From assembly GCA_002205965.3 (NCBI GenBank), contig NADL03000517.1:1302001-1366000 (forward strand): DNA of 64,000 nt, given 5' to 3'. The position numbers and the translations under genes were made by a program. This stretch comes from Kappaphycus alvarezii. Taxonomy: Eukaryota; Rhodophyta; Florideophyceae; Gigartinales; Solieriaceae. The notes beneath the pieces were generated by a model. The model did not search any database. It worked only from the letters and a program-made list of their open reading frames with translations, and was not told the DNA's origin. This document shows positions 10,190 to 22,600 of the stretch, piece after piece. Numbering within the stretch: position 1 is the first letter of the stretch; every line of letters begins with the position of its first letter.

Positions 10190-11560
10190 TTTAGGGGTGT
10201 ACAGTAGGTCTGAGATTACGGAGAGTACCTCCTGGTTTTGTCGCCAAAATGTGTGTGTTACGCAATCTCCCGAATGAAAATGGTAGCTATGTGGCTTAGA
10301 GGTGCTTGCACCTCATCTCGCCCTGTGTTCTCCCAGGTGGTTGGCCTAGATACATTATTAGGTATTTAGGCCTTTTTTCAATATTTATATAGGACAGTAG
10401 CTGTTTACATATTTAGGATAGCAACAGAGCTTTGGTGCAGTAAAGATAAGCATGCTTTGGACCCCAGTAGTACGTTCTACAAGCCGCCGGCACCTCCGTG
10501 GTTCCTCTTTACACCCAGTAGGCTACCCGTCCGCCCTCGCAACCCTGTGCTTCCTTGTATCTCTTATTCACTTTCGGTTATTCCGCCCCGATAGGTTTGT
10601 ATCGCTCTACCACACCTTTGTTGCTACTGAAGAAATTAACGAATTTTATCCTTTAACCTTGCCCACTTCAGACTACTTGTATTGAGTTTTAATTAATGGG
10701 GGGCTTCTGCGACCTGTAAAAGCCCATGTGGGGATCTTCAGCCAGAATTTATCGCGTCCGCGACACAGAGACAGGTGGCCCACACTTTTGTTGGAAGTAC
10801 CGGCCAGTATCCACCCCTTTTTCGGCCTCTCGGAAGAGACTGCGCCTATCCTGCTCGATTATTTTTGAGGGGCGGCCCGGGAGAGGCTTTCTTACTTTCC
10901 TGTTGGATCTTTGACGAACTTTTGGACTGCAGCTCATCTGAGTTCAATATCCCTTGCAATTTTAGCATCATATTTTCTTTCCTGGTGTAGTCCCAGTATT
11001 TTTTCCTTCTCAATGTCAGTAAGGGCTTTTCCGCGAGGTATTTTTTTATCTAGAAGTGGTAGTGGATAAGAAAAATACGGTGCGAGGTAATTGGATTTAA
11101 TAAGATGCAGGGAAAGGTTACTAACATCCTCTTTTATTGAAGTGTTTTATCATTATAGTTGCTCCCAAATTGAAATTCTTGCAATTTTTGCGCTCCATTT
11201 TCAAGGAGAAATTTTTGGATAATTTATTATTTGAAAAGTCATGTCATTTCTATAGTTGCACGAAATATACAAAATCCCCATGGTTTCCAACGTTTAAGAG
11301 TGCGCTGAATTCATATATGGTACTACTTCTTTAAAATATGTGTCTATAGCTGATGTACCAGTATTCTGGGGGGTAGCTTTATAATTACAGGCGGCAGTGT
11401 AGGTATCATATCCCTAATGCCAGATTTTTTGCACAGTATACTGTACATTAACTTCTAATAGGCTTTATTTATGCTTATCTTTGTTCAAATCTAAATATGA
11501 GGCCATAGAGCTGTTCTTTGAGACTCGTTGCGTATTTCCACGAAGTTGGAATGAAAATGG
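10190..11560. other. Spacer with no recognised gene
   Basis: Short open frames only, overlapping on both strands and without motifs. A stretch near 10450-10900 is somewhat more GC-rich than its surroundings but gives no recognisable protein. Confidence 0.4.
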
Positions 11561-11569
11561 ACGACCCTA

Positions 11570-12133
11570 TCAGCGGCAGTTGTAGTGGAAAAACCCTTTC
11601 CCAGGGGGTATACTGTGTAATGGACCCACTTCGGGTTCAATGAAACTACTTCTAACTGTAGAAGTACTCTTCGGCTTCTTGAGACCTGACCTTTCAACAC
11701 TGCTATCCTGCACCGTTCCCCGCTTCCTCTTTGGCTTTGAGGCAGATCTTGTCACAATCTGAGGTTTGGAAGCCACCTGACTGTTTGAATTTCCTTCCTT
11801 CTCAGAACTTCCTTCCTTATCTACGACAGCTGACTTCATCCTCTGTCTGGTCCTAGATGCAGGGTAGTAAACGTCCTTTTCAGCATGAACGTCACCCACA
11901 GAACTTCCTTTTGGCTCTCCTTCCGACTGCTCACCTCTCATAGAAGAGCTGCTTCGGGCTTGTGAGGACCCCTTATTGGCACTCTTGCTAGTCCTCCTGC
12001 TAGTACTAGACTTTGAGGGCCCCCCAGAAAAATTTCGGTGCTCAAGAACTTTTCTTTCATGCCATACATTAAATAAAATCTTGTAGAGCCCATCGTACGT
12101 TCTGAAAAAAAGGTGACAGAACGAATTTTGCAA
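11570..12133 (-). pseudogene. Basic, Ser/Lys-rich tail of the transposase-like element
   Basis: A 187-codon frame that overlaps the preceding piece out of frame and probably continues it. After LYKILFNVWHERKVLEHR it becomes Ser/Arg/Lys-rich, with SASKPKRKRG, a good classical nuclear localisation signal. The remainder is low-complexity. A nuclear role fits a transposase or recombinase. Confidence 0.4.
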
Positions 12134-12808
12134 CTATAAGAAGACCTATGTCCTGACCAGACAATTCTGTTTTGACCGCAGAGAGCACAGAAAAGAAGGT
12201 TATTCTCTTGAACAGTGACCGTAAACCGCAATTTGATTCCATCAATACTGTTGAAACACATTAGACGCTTCCTCTTTCGCCCTTTTGCCACCTTCATTAG
12301 CCTTTTACTCCCTTCTTTATCGACTAAACCCCCTGCAACTTCCACATTTTTTTCTTCAACTAGAGAAGCAGGATGTGTTAACAGCTCATCGGCGGCATCC
12401 TCAATAAAATCACCCATATTCTGTACCTTATTCAAAATATTGCGATAGTTATCCAGGAACACAAAAGATTCATCAGTATCGAGCAAGTCTTGACGTTAGA
12501 AGATCCTGTATCCGACAAAAACATTAACTGCTAGAGTCTTTATCACCTGCGAGACAATCTTTTGTTCCCATTTGTAATTTGTTGACAGTGCTCTAATCCC
12601 AGCTCTAAACTGTGTCACCCCATCGATTCCGCCTTTTTTTCAAATAAAAAGAATGTGATGTATGCTTGAATAGTTTTAGAGGGATTAAGCTACCATTATC
12701 TTTCACATAATCATTCACAGTCTTCCAGAACCGCAGTCTTGTTTTAACAACATTTTTATACTCCACTGAACGAAACTCAGGAACAAAGTTGGTGGACTGG
12801 TTTTCCAA
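11938..12808 (-). pseudogene. C-terminal part of the transposase-like protein: possible third acid and Cys-rich domain
   Basis: From 12808 the strand reads VEYKNVVKTRLRFWKTVND, then KKRRNRWGDTV, then in the next frame GVTQFRAGIRAL and a helical stretch ending NVFVGYRIF. This resembles the region around the third Asp of piggyBac-type transposases (GVDxxD...W...NAxxxY). After one stop, 12486-11938 carries FCALCGQNRIVWSGH then YSCK, a Cys/His cluster (CX2C...H...C) that fits a C-terminal zinc domain. Frames differ between these parts by single bases. Interpretation is inference from order and motif. Confidence 0.45.
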
Positions 12809-13545
12809 CCTACAATAGGTGAAACAACGTTTTCAAGAACTTTCAAACAATTTCTTCTTACAACAACAATGGGGAATCTGATCAGTGCGGAATAAAAAAT
12901 ACCCGTTCCTGCGGCAGCCACATACATTGCATACATAGAATTCACCACTGAAACTTGATGAAGCAATTGACTCCTGTGCTCGGTTGGAATAAACGTTTTA
13001 GAACACTCATCACCAACCGTGCACTTCTTTAAATCAGGAGTAGCCGAATCAGGAGTAGCCGAATTAACACCTTTTCTAAGTATTTTAACAACCACTCTAG
13101 TCTTGATCTCCAATGCAGCGATCAGTACCGTATTGCGATCAGGAGTTATATCGGCATCACTCTCAGTCCAACCTTTCAAAACATTTACATCGAGGATTAA
13201 AACCCCATCCGGGGAACAAGCTAAGTATTTTTTATCCTCTATGCCCAGTATTCCCAAAGAGAAGACGTCTATGACATGCTTTTGACTGTTAACCGCTCTC
13301 AAATCAGCATCTTCATTAATTGTACCTCTCATCATAACCTCAGTAGACACCTTTGGTCTAAACACACTTTTTGCAAAGAGCTCAAACCACTCTTTGTTGG
13401 TAATTTCCTGTACACTCTGCGGGTTTCTAATACCTAGAAACTCCATTATAGGCAAACTGCTTGTCAAAACCACTCCAGCATTAGTCCCTGTCACTCGAAA
13501 TTGTCTTGAAACAAACCAGTCCGCACACCTTTGACCACAAGTCAA
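12715..13545 (-). pseudogene. YqaJ/lambda-exonuclease-like PD-(D/E)XK nuclease domain
   Basis: The frame opens with a TTG, so it is probably not a true start; upstream sequence on the strand reads on after one stop. CADWFVSRQFRVTGTNAG is the hallmark N-terminal helix/strand of YqaJ-type nucleases (WxxxRxxRxTGSxAG). MRGTINEDADLRAV corresponds to the conserved MxxGxxxE block. CSPDGVLI at about residues 110-117 supplies the Asp, and ALEIKTRV at about 144-151 supplies the ExK. All core catalytic residues therefore look present. The tail after VGWK (about 12810) is out of frame; the natural continuation is in the next frame (12808-12605). Such enzymes resect DNA ends in viral-type recombination. 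Confidence 0.75.
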
Positions 13546-13924
13546 TATCAGTCATTTATCCCTCAGATTATCCTCCACTTTCCTATTCATCTCAGTGGGT
13601 TCTTCCTTTCCTTCAACAAACACAGTCCTTTCCAAGTTTACATTGATCTTTAGCTCTGCAACCCAGTAAGATAGAGTATCCCTTACACTTTGCGGAACAC
13701 TGTACATAAACTACAGGACTTTAGAAAAGCACTGATTGCCACAATCACGCACTGCGAATGCCATGATCTTCCGCTCATCCACTACCTTCCCAGCTGCTCG
13801 CATCACCTTAAGTCGCCATGAACACATTAGGACCTGCAGATTGGTTATCGTCAATAACAAAATCCCTCCTTCTGTCCAAATCAACATCAAAAGGTATCAA
13901 CTCTGTTTCTACCTCATATTACCT

Positions 13925-14587
13925 TCAATTTTTATGCGTTACATCTACATCTGTGTCATTAGGTCCTGCAGTCGGCCGTGAATGCTCTTCCAAATTATCT
14001 TCACTTTCAACAATATCGTCACGGCTTGGGTTGAGGTAAGAAGCGGCAACATACAAGTGTGCCTTAAAAACCTTGCAAGGCATAACAAATACATACCCAA
14101 TACCAAACTTAGCCAACATAACCATGAAGGCTTCCTTGTCGTAACTTCTGTCAAATGTAACAATTTCCCCATTTAAAGTCTCCTCAACACGTCCATCAAG
14201 CATAATTTCCAGTAGCTTCCTTACATTCTCGACTTTTGTTTCACTTCTTCTCCTTAAGCATGACATCAAAGTTATTATGAAGAATGCAAATGCGAAGGCA
14301 TCAGCAGTATACCCTTCAAAGTCAGCCTTACGGGGATTTATCGTCTTCACCTGATTATCTGCCGCACGTGTACCATAAAAGTCATCATCCGTAGTCGTTG
14401 GTAGATAAGGTAGAGTAAAGAACACTAACTGCCTATTTCGAAATACCAGAGCCTCAAATTCAGATAACTGCCTAGACAAGTCACGCTGTGCATTCCATGA
14501 GCTGGCAAACTCCGTAACTCTTCCAGTCGCTGCAAAATCAAGCACATGATAGTCAATAAAACGGATCCTTTCCAGTGGAAGAACCAC
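13925..14587 (-). pseudogene. DDE transposase-like catalytic segment
   Basis: A 220-codon open frame. TTDDDFYGTRAADNQ is a candidate first-acid region. NPRKADFEGYTADAF and LRRRSETKVENVR follow. EIVTFDRSYDKEAFMVML resembles the second-acid block of IS4/piggyBac-type transposases (DRGY or DNFFTS), followed by a hydrophobic strand (YVFVMP). The frame ends within an acidic tail (ESEDNLEEHS). Downstream sequence continues as plausible protein after a frame change (IPFDVDLDRRRDFVIDDN in outline), leading to the nuclease. The exact transposase family is uncertain. Confidence 0.5.
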
Positions 14588-14734
14588 GAGTCCTGACTTT
14601 CTAAAATGTTGAAGGGTCCTTTCAAGGCTATGATTCGACGAGTGTTAGTAGATCATGACGAGAACTTATCGATACATATCTGCTAGGGTGATAGGAGCAA
14701 CATCTTTCTTCTTCAGCTTGATAGACCCATTGAG

Positions 14735-15142
14735 TCATTCCATTAACCTTTGAAGCAACTCATTCATCAATAAAACCATGAAACCACCCCTTGTTGGCGC
14801 GATCTCTCTAACCTCACATTCCAAACGCATCTCATTCACAGCTGAACAGCAAAATAACCTTGCTCTATTCTGTACAGCTTGCGTAGCAAAGCCCTTTTCC
14901 ATCATGATATCGGCACTTTTATCTTCAATCGCCCATTCTGTGCTTGGATCATCTCCAGATCTTGCACCTGATCGCCTGCCCCTTCCACGTTCCCGACCTC
15001 CCCTTCCTCCCTCACGCGCCCCTTCTGTTAAACCGAAACCTCTTCCTCCTCTAGAGCTGACGCTTGCGCCTCTTCCCCCCCTTGACCCAATACCACCTCT
15101 GCCTCTACCACCCCTAAGTCTACCCCTGACACTGCCCCCCAC
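14735..15142 (-). pseudogene. Arg/Gly-rich segment of the transposase-like element
   Basis: 135 codons. The first 60 residues are RGG/GRG repeats (GRLRGGRGRGG, SRGGRG), typical of nucleic-acid-binding disordered regions. A more ordered part follows (TEWAIEDKSADIMMEKGFATQAVQNRARLFCC in outline: EWAIEDKSAD, QNRARLFCC). It sits directly upstream of the DDE-like part on the same strand. Function inferred only: DNA or RNA binding. Confidence 0.4.
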
Positions 15143-15235
15143 TTGTTATTCGATTGAAACGACCCCTGTAATCTCCTTATCTTGACCCACTGCCGCTTGA
15201 AGCTGCGGCGCTAAAGATCTTTAAGCAGGTTGTGG

Positions 15236-15547
15236 TTATACGCCCCGCTGAATGTGATATACCTTCGCGATCTGGGGGATTTGTTGGTTGAAAACATCGT
15301 CAGCTGTTATCGGCTTCTGAGGAGGGGTTGGGGATATATCCTCTGCTCCAGAAGGAGCTTGACGGCGATTGAGAGAGCGTCGATTTGAAGGGGATGCCGA
15401 TGTGCTCGCAAGAGCTCGGAGGGGAGGTTGTATCCCATGTGGGGGGGCTGCAGCCGATAAAATCTGGCTGGGACTCGCTTGCTGTCCAAGTGGAGGAGTT
15501 GGAGAGGGGCTGGGATCTTCAAACGTTTCTGGAATGGGCACCAGCAT
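15236..15547 (-). pseudogene. Pro/Ser-rich N-terminal segment of the transposase-like element
   Basis: A 103-codon open frame, low-complexity and Pro/Ser/Ala-rich (PSPSPTPPLGQQ near its start). It lies upstream of and on the same strand as the RG-rich frame. It may be the disordered start of the large fused protein, or only the antisense shadow of a + frame that runs into the RLE fragment from 15369. I cannot separate these. Confidence 0.25.
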
Positions 15548-16649
15548 GACGAATGCAGTGCTCGTGAGAGCTGGTGATGAGAACAGTGACTGTTCAGCTG
15601 GAAGCTGGAGGATTCAGGATTTTGAACATTGGCTCAACGCAGGTCTCTCTCTAGATCTAGAAATGGATCACATATCCTTGATCCACTACAGCGTTACGAC
15701 GCTCTGACTTAAAGTAAGCTTAGCCGATAATCCACACAACGTTCTGTATCGAGCCTGGTGCGAGTCGGCAGCAAAGTCCTTCTGGAAGGATGATGAATGG
15801 GCGAGATTCCCCAACCCCGCAACGCACTCGGAAGAAGATATTCGGCGAAGGATTCGCCGCCAAGCATACATGGGGACGCCTGCAGCAGCGTTCCTGACTG
15901 CGCATCCGTCTGCGGTCAACCGAATGTACGACGAGATGTGGACAGTAATGCTCCGTCGCCATCTGGGAGTGCCCGTATTTGATGACACTGCTCCGCTGCG
16001 GTGCGCGGAATGCCACAGGCCCATGGACGCTCTAGGAGACCATGCAGCAGACTTATGCAACAAAGGTCTCGGATGGAACAATCGTCACACAGCGGTGGTA
16101 AAGGTACTTGGCCGAGAGCTGTTCAAGGCAGCAGGAGTCAGCGTTCAATACGAAGTGAAGTACCTACTTCCTGGACTGAACGCGCGACCCGCGGACATTC
16201 TGGTGTACCCAAGGTCTGATGCAACAAACACCCAGTCCCCTCTCCCAGTGGCGTATGACGTGACTGTATCATCCCCGTTCCAAGAGAGCTATAAGTCAAT
16301 GGCAGCACGAGAAGCGCGAGCTGTTGCAAACGCAGCAGGAAAGCGGAAGAAGAGAGACTTAGCTACGAAAGTGGCAGCGATTCCAGGCGAGGCAATGCCG
16401 GGACGATCAAGGCTAGGATGGGATTTTGTATCACTAGCCTTCGACTCGTTAGGAACACCCTCTTTAGAAACATCCAAGGTTATAGAGACATACGCGGCAG
16501 CAGTAGCGTCTCGTAGCGGATGCTCGACTGGGGGAGTGAAGACCCGCCTGTATCAGAAGCTTAGCTACTCAATCTGGTCAACATGTGCAGCATCCGTAAT
16601 TTGTCGCGCACCGCAACACGCAGAGCTTAGTCACCCAATTCCAACTTAA
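15369..16649 (+). pseudogene. 3' part of a non-LTR retrotransposon with RLE endonuclease
   Basis: One frame runs from 15369 to the TAA ending at 16649 with a single stop (15705-15707). Recognisable protein starts about 15708, and an ATG at 15870 is internal. A helical region carries DEMWTVMLRRHLGVPV. Next is a CCHC cluster, CAECHRPMDALGDHAADLC (CX2CX9HX4C), then NNRHTAVVKVL. Last is a PD-(D/E)XK-like core with NARPADILVYP and VAYDVTVSSPFQES. This order is that of the C-terminus of early-branching non-LTR retrotransposons with a restriction-enzyme-like endonuclease. The reverse transcriptase that should precede it is missing, consistent with 5' truncation. It matches another copy at 54530-54981 (GTPSLE...TRLYQKL versus GAPPPA...RRLYQHI). 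Confidence 0.7.
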
Positions 16650-19600
16650 TTTTAAGTACTTTGCAACGTTGCACATTTGGACTACAATGATAAAAGGTTA
16701 CAACCAAGCTTAGTTTAGGCCTCTATTGCACGGTATACTGTACTGTACTGTACATTGAGGTTACAATATTCAGTCAAAATGGGAAAATTTTCAACAGTAC
16801 AACGTATTGCACACAAAATCATCGGATCCTGCAGCGGACACAAAATCAGTAGGGATATTGTACTGTAATTTCTTTTCCTTACAGCAATACGTCCCATATG
16901 AATTATTAACCAGTCTAATCGTCTTTTGTGTGCGTTGAGCGCAAGCCGTAGCAGTGGCATGAATGGTTGAGCTGTTGTGTGGGCGCAGGCTCTAATCAGC
17001 TCAGTAGGCTTGCGGCATAATTTTGTGGGGTCGTGCGATGACAGGCTTTAATTCGTGGAGCAAACAACCGTCTCCTCGGACAAAACATCGTGGGAGTCGA
17101 AAGTGCTGGACTGGAAATGGAAGAGCAGGTCTCATTGGGGACTATCGGCAGGGTTAGGTTCACGACACAATAAGATATGGGCCTTGTTTCGGATCCTGTG
17201 CCTATAAGTGCAGTCCTCTGCACCGCCGCTCCATTTGTAAAGCCTTCGCGCGCGTGTTAGTGCTGAAGGGCGATACGAAGTTATTTTGCTGGCGCAGGAG
17301 CCAGGGTTCCCAATGTGTTGGTAAGAGCCGTACCGGGACGTCCTGAGGCCGGATTTTAGAACCCGGGGAGAGCAGAGGGTCTCGAGTGCATAGTCGCCGG
17401 CAATTTGCTAGGCAGTACAGTACCCAGAAAGGGTAACAATGTCCCGGCGCAACTGCCTCTGTCGGTGCCCACCTATCCGTCATCCTTGGGATCTACAATG
17501 ACGCTTGATGCGCCATTCTACGCTGGCATGTCGACCTACCCTACATGAAGACTCCGCCTTTCCGCTCCGCTGCCATTATTCCAGTGCCATAATGATTCCA
17601 TCCGGCAATCACGAGTCGACATCCAATTCCGGATTTGGGACAGTGAACCCTGAACCGGTGCATTACAATTTAGAGTCATCTAATCAGACATGATTTCAAG
17701 GCCGCTGGTCAAGCCTGTAAGGGGTGCTCTTCTTGATTAGAACCGGCCATCGTCCTTCCATTGTCCTTATTCAAACACCCCCACCTGCCTCGGCTTTCTG
17801 CCCGACTAACCCGAAGCGTAAGAAACTGCGGCCCGGTTGCCGCTTTCCCTCGCCCAAAGCCAATAAGCTGCATCTTCCCGCTGGTGCTGCCGTGATTGCG
17901 AACGGCGCTCAGGCAGGCCCTTCCATCGGACTGTCGGTGATACAATTTTGTCGCCTCCTGTTGCTAGCCCGTTCATCCATGTACAGCAGTATTTGTCGGG
18001 CTTTGTTTTGGCCTGCTTGGTGCTCCCTGTCTGCGCTTGCAGCAGATTCTAGAAGCTTTCGCAGAATGCATGGCAATCATGTGCGTGCGTGTGGTAATAC
18101 ACCTCTAAGCAGCTTATGGAACAAAGGATGTGCTACACTCCTGGTCAAATGTCGCAACAGTGGTCCTTCCCCCCAGCACGTGAACCTCGTGCCATATCTT
18201 GTGGATAAGGGCCTCAAACTCTCCAAACCCTAAAACTGGACGCCTACCCTTGATTTAGCACAGCGGCCCACCCCGTAATTGAATGAATAATACGTGTTGT
18301 ACAGTGTACAAGTCCGGTACAGTACTCAAGCCAGACAGTAAACCCTCGTAATGGAACATAATTTAAATCTTACAGTCATGAGCTGATGTAAGTATGTACG
18401 AACGGAGATTGTACTAATTTAATGCACAGTTCAAAACAGTAATCAAGATATTTTCCTGAAGAAAACGAATACTGTACTGTACTTGGATTTTACGGTTAAA
18501 TTTCGAACTGTGAAAGCCTAAGAGAATACAGCGATATTTGAACGACCGTGTCTTCGGTAGTGTGGAGTGGAGAGATAACCCCTCGAGGAGTTACCAGTTT
18601 TGGCGAATTATTTTGCTTTGTCGAAATGACTTGCTACAGAAACTTTCTGGCGGTAACGGCATCTATGCGGTTGCAGATTTCGTCACCAATCATGTTTGAC
18701 GGCAAAGTAGTCATACGTGAAAAGGAACGTCATTCAACCATTACTATGGCGAAATACGGCTTCAGACAACCCCACAAATACCCTTTACAACTTTAAATAG
18801 ACATGGAGAGCTTTATGTTTGAGATTTAAAGCTTTAGTACGGTATTTGGGTCGAAGGGCATATTTAATTCACAATGTCTGCCATCTGCGCAACCTTTTTG
18901 AAACGATCGCTAATTCCCGAACCCTCAAAGAAATCCGCTTTTACAATATTTTCTTTCCTGGACATTGGCGACAAAAGGTAGCCACTCACTCAAAACGAGA
19001 TAACAATAGGATACCATTGGTATTCGAGTCCAGAAACGAAGTTGCGAGGGGCTTTCATCTGTGCCAGTAACGAGGGCATTGTTTCCCGAAGACACCCTCA
19101 TATCATGTCGAATAGAGTCGCAAGGGTACTATCTCAAGGGTCACTCTCTAATCCCTTCCCTCCTGGCAAGGCCTCTGTAGAAACAAATGCTCCTATCTTG
19201 CATCAGATCAAATTGCGTTAAGCAAGAGAGACAAAGTAATTGTTCATTAAGGTAGAAGTGCCTGCGGGAACTTAGAATTGTAATATTGACAAGTATAGGA
19301 GTATGATATACATGGATAGTCACACTTCCAACTGCGCGACTACTCTTGGATGGGGAAGAGGGAAGTAGTTGTTTCGGAGGGTGGAACCCAAATGAGCGGA
19401 TATTCCGAGGGATGCGACAGTCTTTTGAATGTTTCCGTGTTATCAAGAGGGCCAAGCCCTGTTTCAAACAGTTTGCAACCTGGCTGAGCAACGTGTTGCG
19501 TGTTTCGGGGAAGCACAGATGAAAGATAATTGGATATCGCAGTGTAGCGTAGGTAACAAGGCAATCTTTCTCAAGGATAGTATGCTCTGGGTATGAAGAA

Positions 19601-22600
19601 ACTTGCACCACGCCATACTTGGTATGCGTGTTGAAGTTGTAAAGGGGAAAAGTATGGGTAAAACGGTGCCCAGATGGGGATATGGAGGGGATTCAATGCC
19701 CAGATAGATGATTGTCATGGCTATGTGATGTTACTTATTGCGTCGGTGTGAGTCCCACAGCACATTCATGGAAGTTTGCAGTTGTTCGCTGAGTTACAGA
19801 AATTACTCAAGAAAACCTCATCGGTTTATTGAATTACTAGATGTTGTGAGTTGTCGAGATTGGATCGGTAGCAGTTCGAAACGTTAGGGATTGGGGGTAG
19901 CTACAAGGAGATGAAGCTGCTGGGTGAGACAACTCCTAGAATCAGGAAGACAGGGGAGTTTTCGAGGGGCTGCAACGAGAAAGCTGCTAGGTGAGTCCAG
20001 GGGATTTGCAATACGAAACTGTGGCGAAGCACCTGATCACTTTAGCAATGCAATGCACAAACTAATAACTTTACACACAATGAAGTGCGACAACAGGGAG
20101 GGCACTATGCATAATTATGATCATGGTGCTCCGCTCAGAATAGTCTTGAGGGTATCGTGAGTTGACAAGGGCGGATAAGAGGTTGCCCTTTCTTTACCGA
20201 TAACAATAAAAAGAAGACGGGTGTTATGCCTAGTGTATGCTCAAAAAGGAGAAAGGAATCCTCGTGGTCCATGCTGGCCTCCAGATAAACACCTTGCGCA
20301 GTTCATACTTCATATTTTGTCGCAACTTGCTGGGAACCAAAAGATTCTGTTAGGTTTGGATTCGTAGAACTGGCGTTTGTGAGTCAGTTGCCATCTAAAC
20401 AAGAGGAATTTGTCACGATGGCGTAATCGAATATTATATGTCAGTCTAGCTAGTGAATGGAATACGCCTGAATTTATTTCCGTTGCTACTGTAGCTGAGT
20501 GAATTATAAATCAATCAATTGAGCCATGCGGGCAAAAAAAATAGGACTGTGTCAGCCCTTGATGTGATTGGTTGATTCTAATTGATGAAGCAGATTGGGA
20601 CCCAATCTCCTCCAACAAAGCCAATCAATTGACAAGCAAGCAATGCTGCGGAAGTCACATTTTTTGAAAAAGTTTGATACCTCTCGTTACTATGATAAAT
20701 GTGAGCTGGTTTAATTCTCGACACGCAGAAATAACGGAGCGAGAGGTCACGATACTGCGCAACGCTGACTACAATACTGTATGTATAGCGCCTGTTTTCC
20801 TACTTCACCCTTCATATAGTGCACCCTGACATCGAGAGCCAAAGTGCGATTGAATTTTTTCCAATCAAATAATGCGCCAACAACTGAATCGGGCCAATCT
20901 CGTTTTCATGTAATTTAGACTTTCAAGAGCGCCTCCGCAAAGTCGGCACCCATGCTCCGCCAATTTGGACAATCTTCGGACACTGGATGATCTTGAGCGT
21001 CTTGCGTTTCAATGCCGCGCAACAAGTTGGTCCACAGCTTATGAAATCGAAGAGCCATCGAAACGCAATGAAGCAATGACTTCCGTTCCCCAACTGCCAC
21101 CTAGAGAGCACTCAGAGCGCCCTTAGTTTGGCTGATTTGCAACCTAGAATTGAAAGATCAGTAACAAGCCATTCCGTACAGTGCACTTTCATTTATGTAT
21201 CATATGTTCTACATAGGAATAGTAATAAATGTTTTTGGTTTTGACGTCTTGAGTTGACTTGAACTATGGTCTTAAATCGAATCACCCTCGGAGAATTTTT
21301 TGTTCAATAAATATGGGATAGCCACTGTTCTAAATCAACATAAGCACAACTAACATTTGTCATATGACCTTGTCAAAGACACATTGAAATGGAGAAATGG
21401 TTTCCGTTACCTCCTTATTTAGTCGAAAATTACAACAATTAGTGGGTAAGAACTGATGTAGGAACCGAAGATAACACTGCTACACAGTCGAGAGTGTAAT
21501 TGCACCGGCTGCCATACAATAAAATCAATTGCAGCCGCAGCCTCGGAATGAGAGGCTTCCCTACAAAACAGTCTCGCAATGCTTTGCACCGTTTGCAGCA
21601 GCCACTAGAGTCATCGGAAAGCGGGCAGCTTTGCGTTTGAAAACAGCCAACTTGCATTCTCAAGCAGAGCTTGACCTCAAGGCTGATACATGGTAGCAGT
21701 AGTGTGGCAACGGGTGTGTGCTGGTGCTGAGTTTTGAGGTTTCTGCAAACTGTGCTCAAAACAAGATTTGATGTCCAGTTTCTTGCGAATTTGTATCATG
21801 GACCATGGATCGTCTTTCAAACACTTACCCTTCCAAGGCTATCTCAGGTAATTGACCGAATGTTGCCAGTGTTATCCCCTGAAACAGCGCACAGTAGCAC
21901 TGTTCCGTTGGATTTGCAAGTGGTTTAACGCAAATTGTATGTTTGTTCCTTTTAGTGTTTACCCCCAAAGGATGTGCGCTTGGAAACCACAACGTTTGAG
22001 ACCGTGGTGCTCAGGAAGTTAAAACAGTTGCAAAATACGCGCACTGCTGAAATTCCTTTCTGTCTCGGGAGGCGACCAAGCACGTGAAGCCATTGCAGCT
22101 CCGCAGCTTCACACCCAAAATGGCCTTAAAAATTAAGAAAAACAGTTACAGTTTGTAATTGGCAAACAGGTCAAGACTAAAGCAGTAACCAAAGAAAACG
22201 TGAGAAAAAGCTCTTGTATGCCTGGAGAGCGTTTGCATGTTGTCATATATTATTGTCACAGTAGGTAACGTTTGTTCAGATACCCGACAGAATTGGCCAT
22301 TTATGATACAACGATCGCTTCGATTTTGTAGGTACAGTAAAATTTTTTTTATGATTTCAGACAGCGGAACAATTGTTTTTCTGTATTTGGAAAGATTTTG
22401 GCGGCGTGAACCAAGTCTTACAAGTGATGGTTAGTGTCTTTAGCAAAAGCTGCAGAGCGTTCACGAGATATCTGACTCCAATTTAAACGTAGGAGACGCT
22501 GATTGGGCAGAAAATGGTGGCAGTTGTCGGTTAACTTCAAAAAAGAAACAATTAACTATTGATTAAAAGTTGGTGCCTTGCATCCATCAAGCTGATTCTT

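Larger units (their letters stand above)
11570..15547 (-). mobile_element. DDE-transposase-like element containing a YqaJ-type nuclease
   Basis: One long, broken coding track on the - strand: a Pro/Ser-rich frame (15547-15236), an RG-rich frame (15142-14735), a DDE-like domain (14587-13925), a linker, a YqaJ-like nuclease (13545 to about 12810), a continuation with a possible third acid (12808 to about 12500), a Cys-rich segment and a basic tail (to 11570). Where I followed it, sequence between the named pieces also reads as plausible protein with only a few stops or single-base shifts. This suggests one large fused protein or one spliced gene. Ends and terminal repeats were not found. PiggyBac-like transposases also end in a Cys-rich domain after the third Asp, but the family is unproven. 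I recall similar fused proteins in oomycetes, unverified. Confidence 0.6.

Noticed and set aside
17000-18240. GC-richer block with overlapping open frames, including 169 codons on +
   Set aside because: I tried to read it as non-LTR RT or endonuclease on both strands without finding a dependable motif. Left as unassigned.
19141-19611. 156-codon frame on the - strand
   Set aside because: Its first codon is not ATG, no motif, and several overlapping frames in the same DNA. No support for coding.
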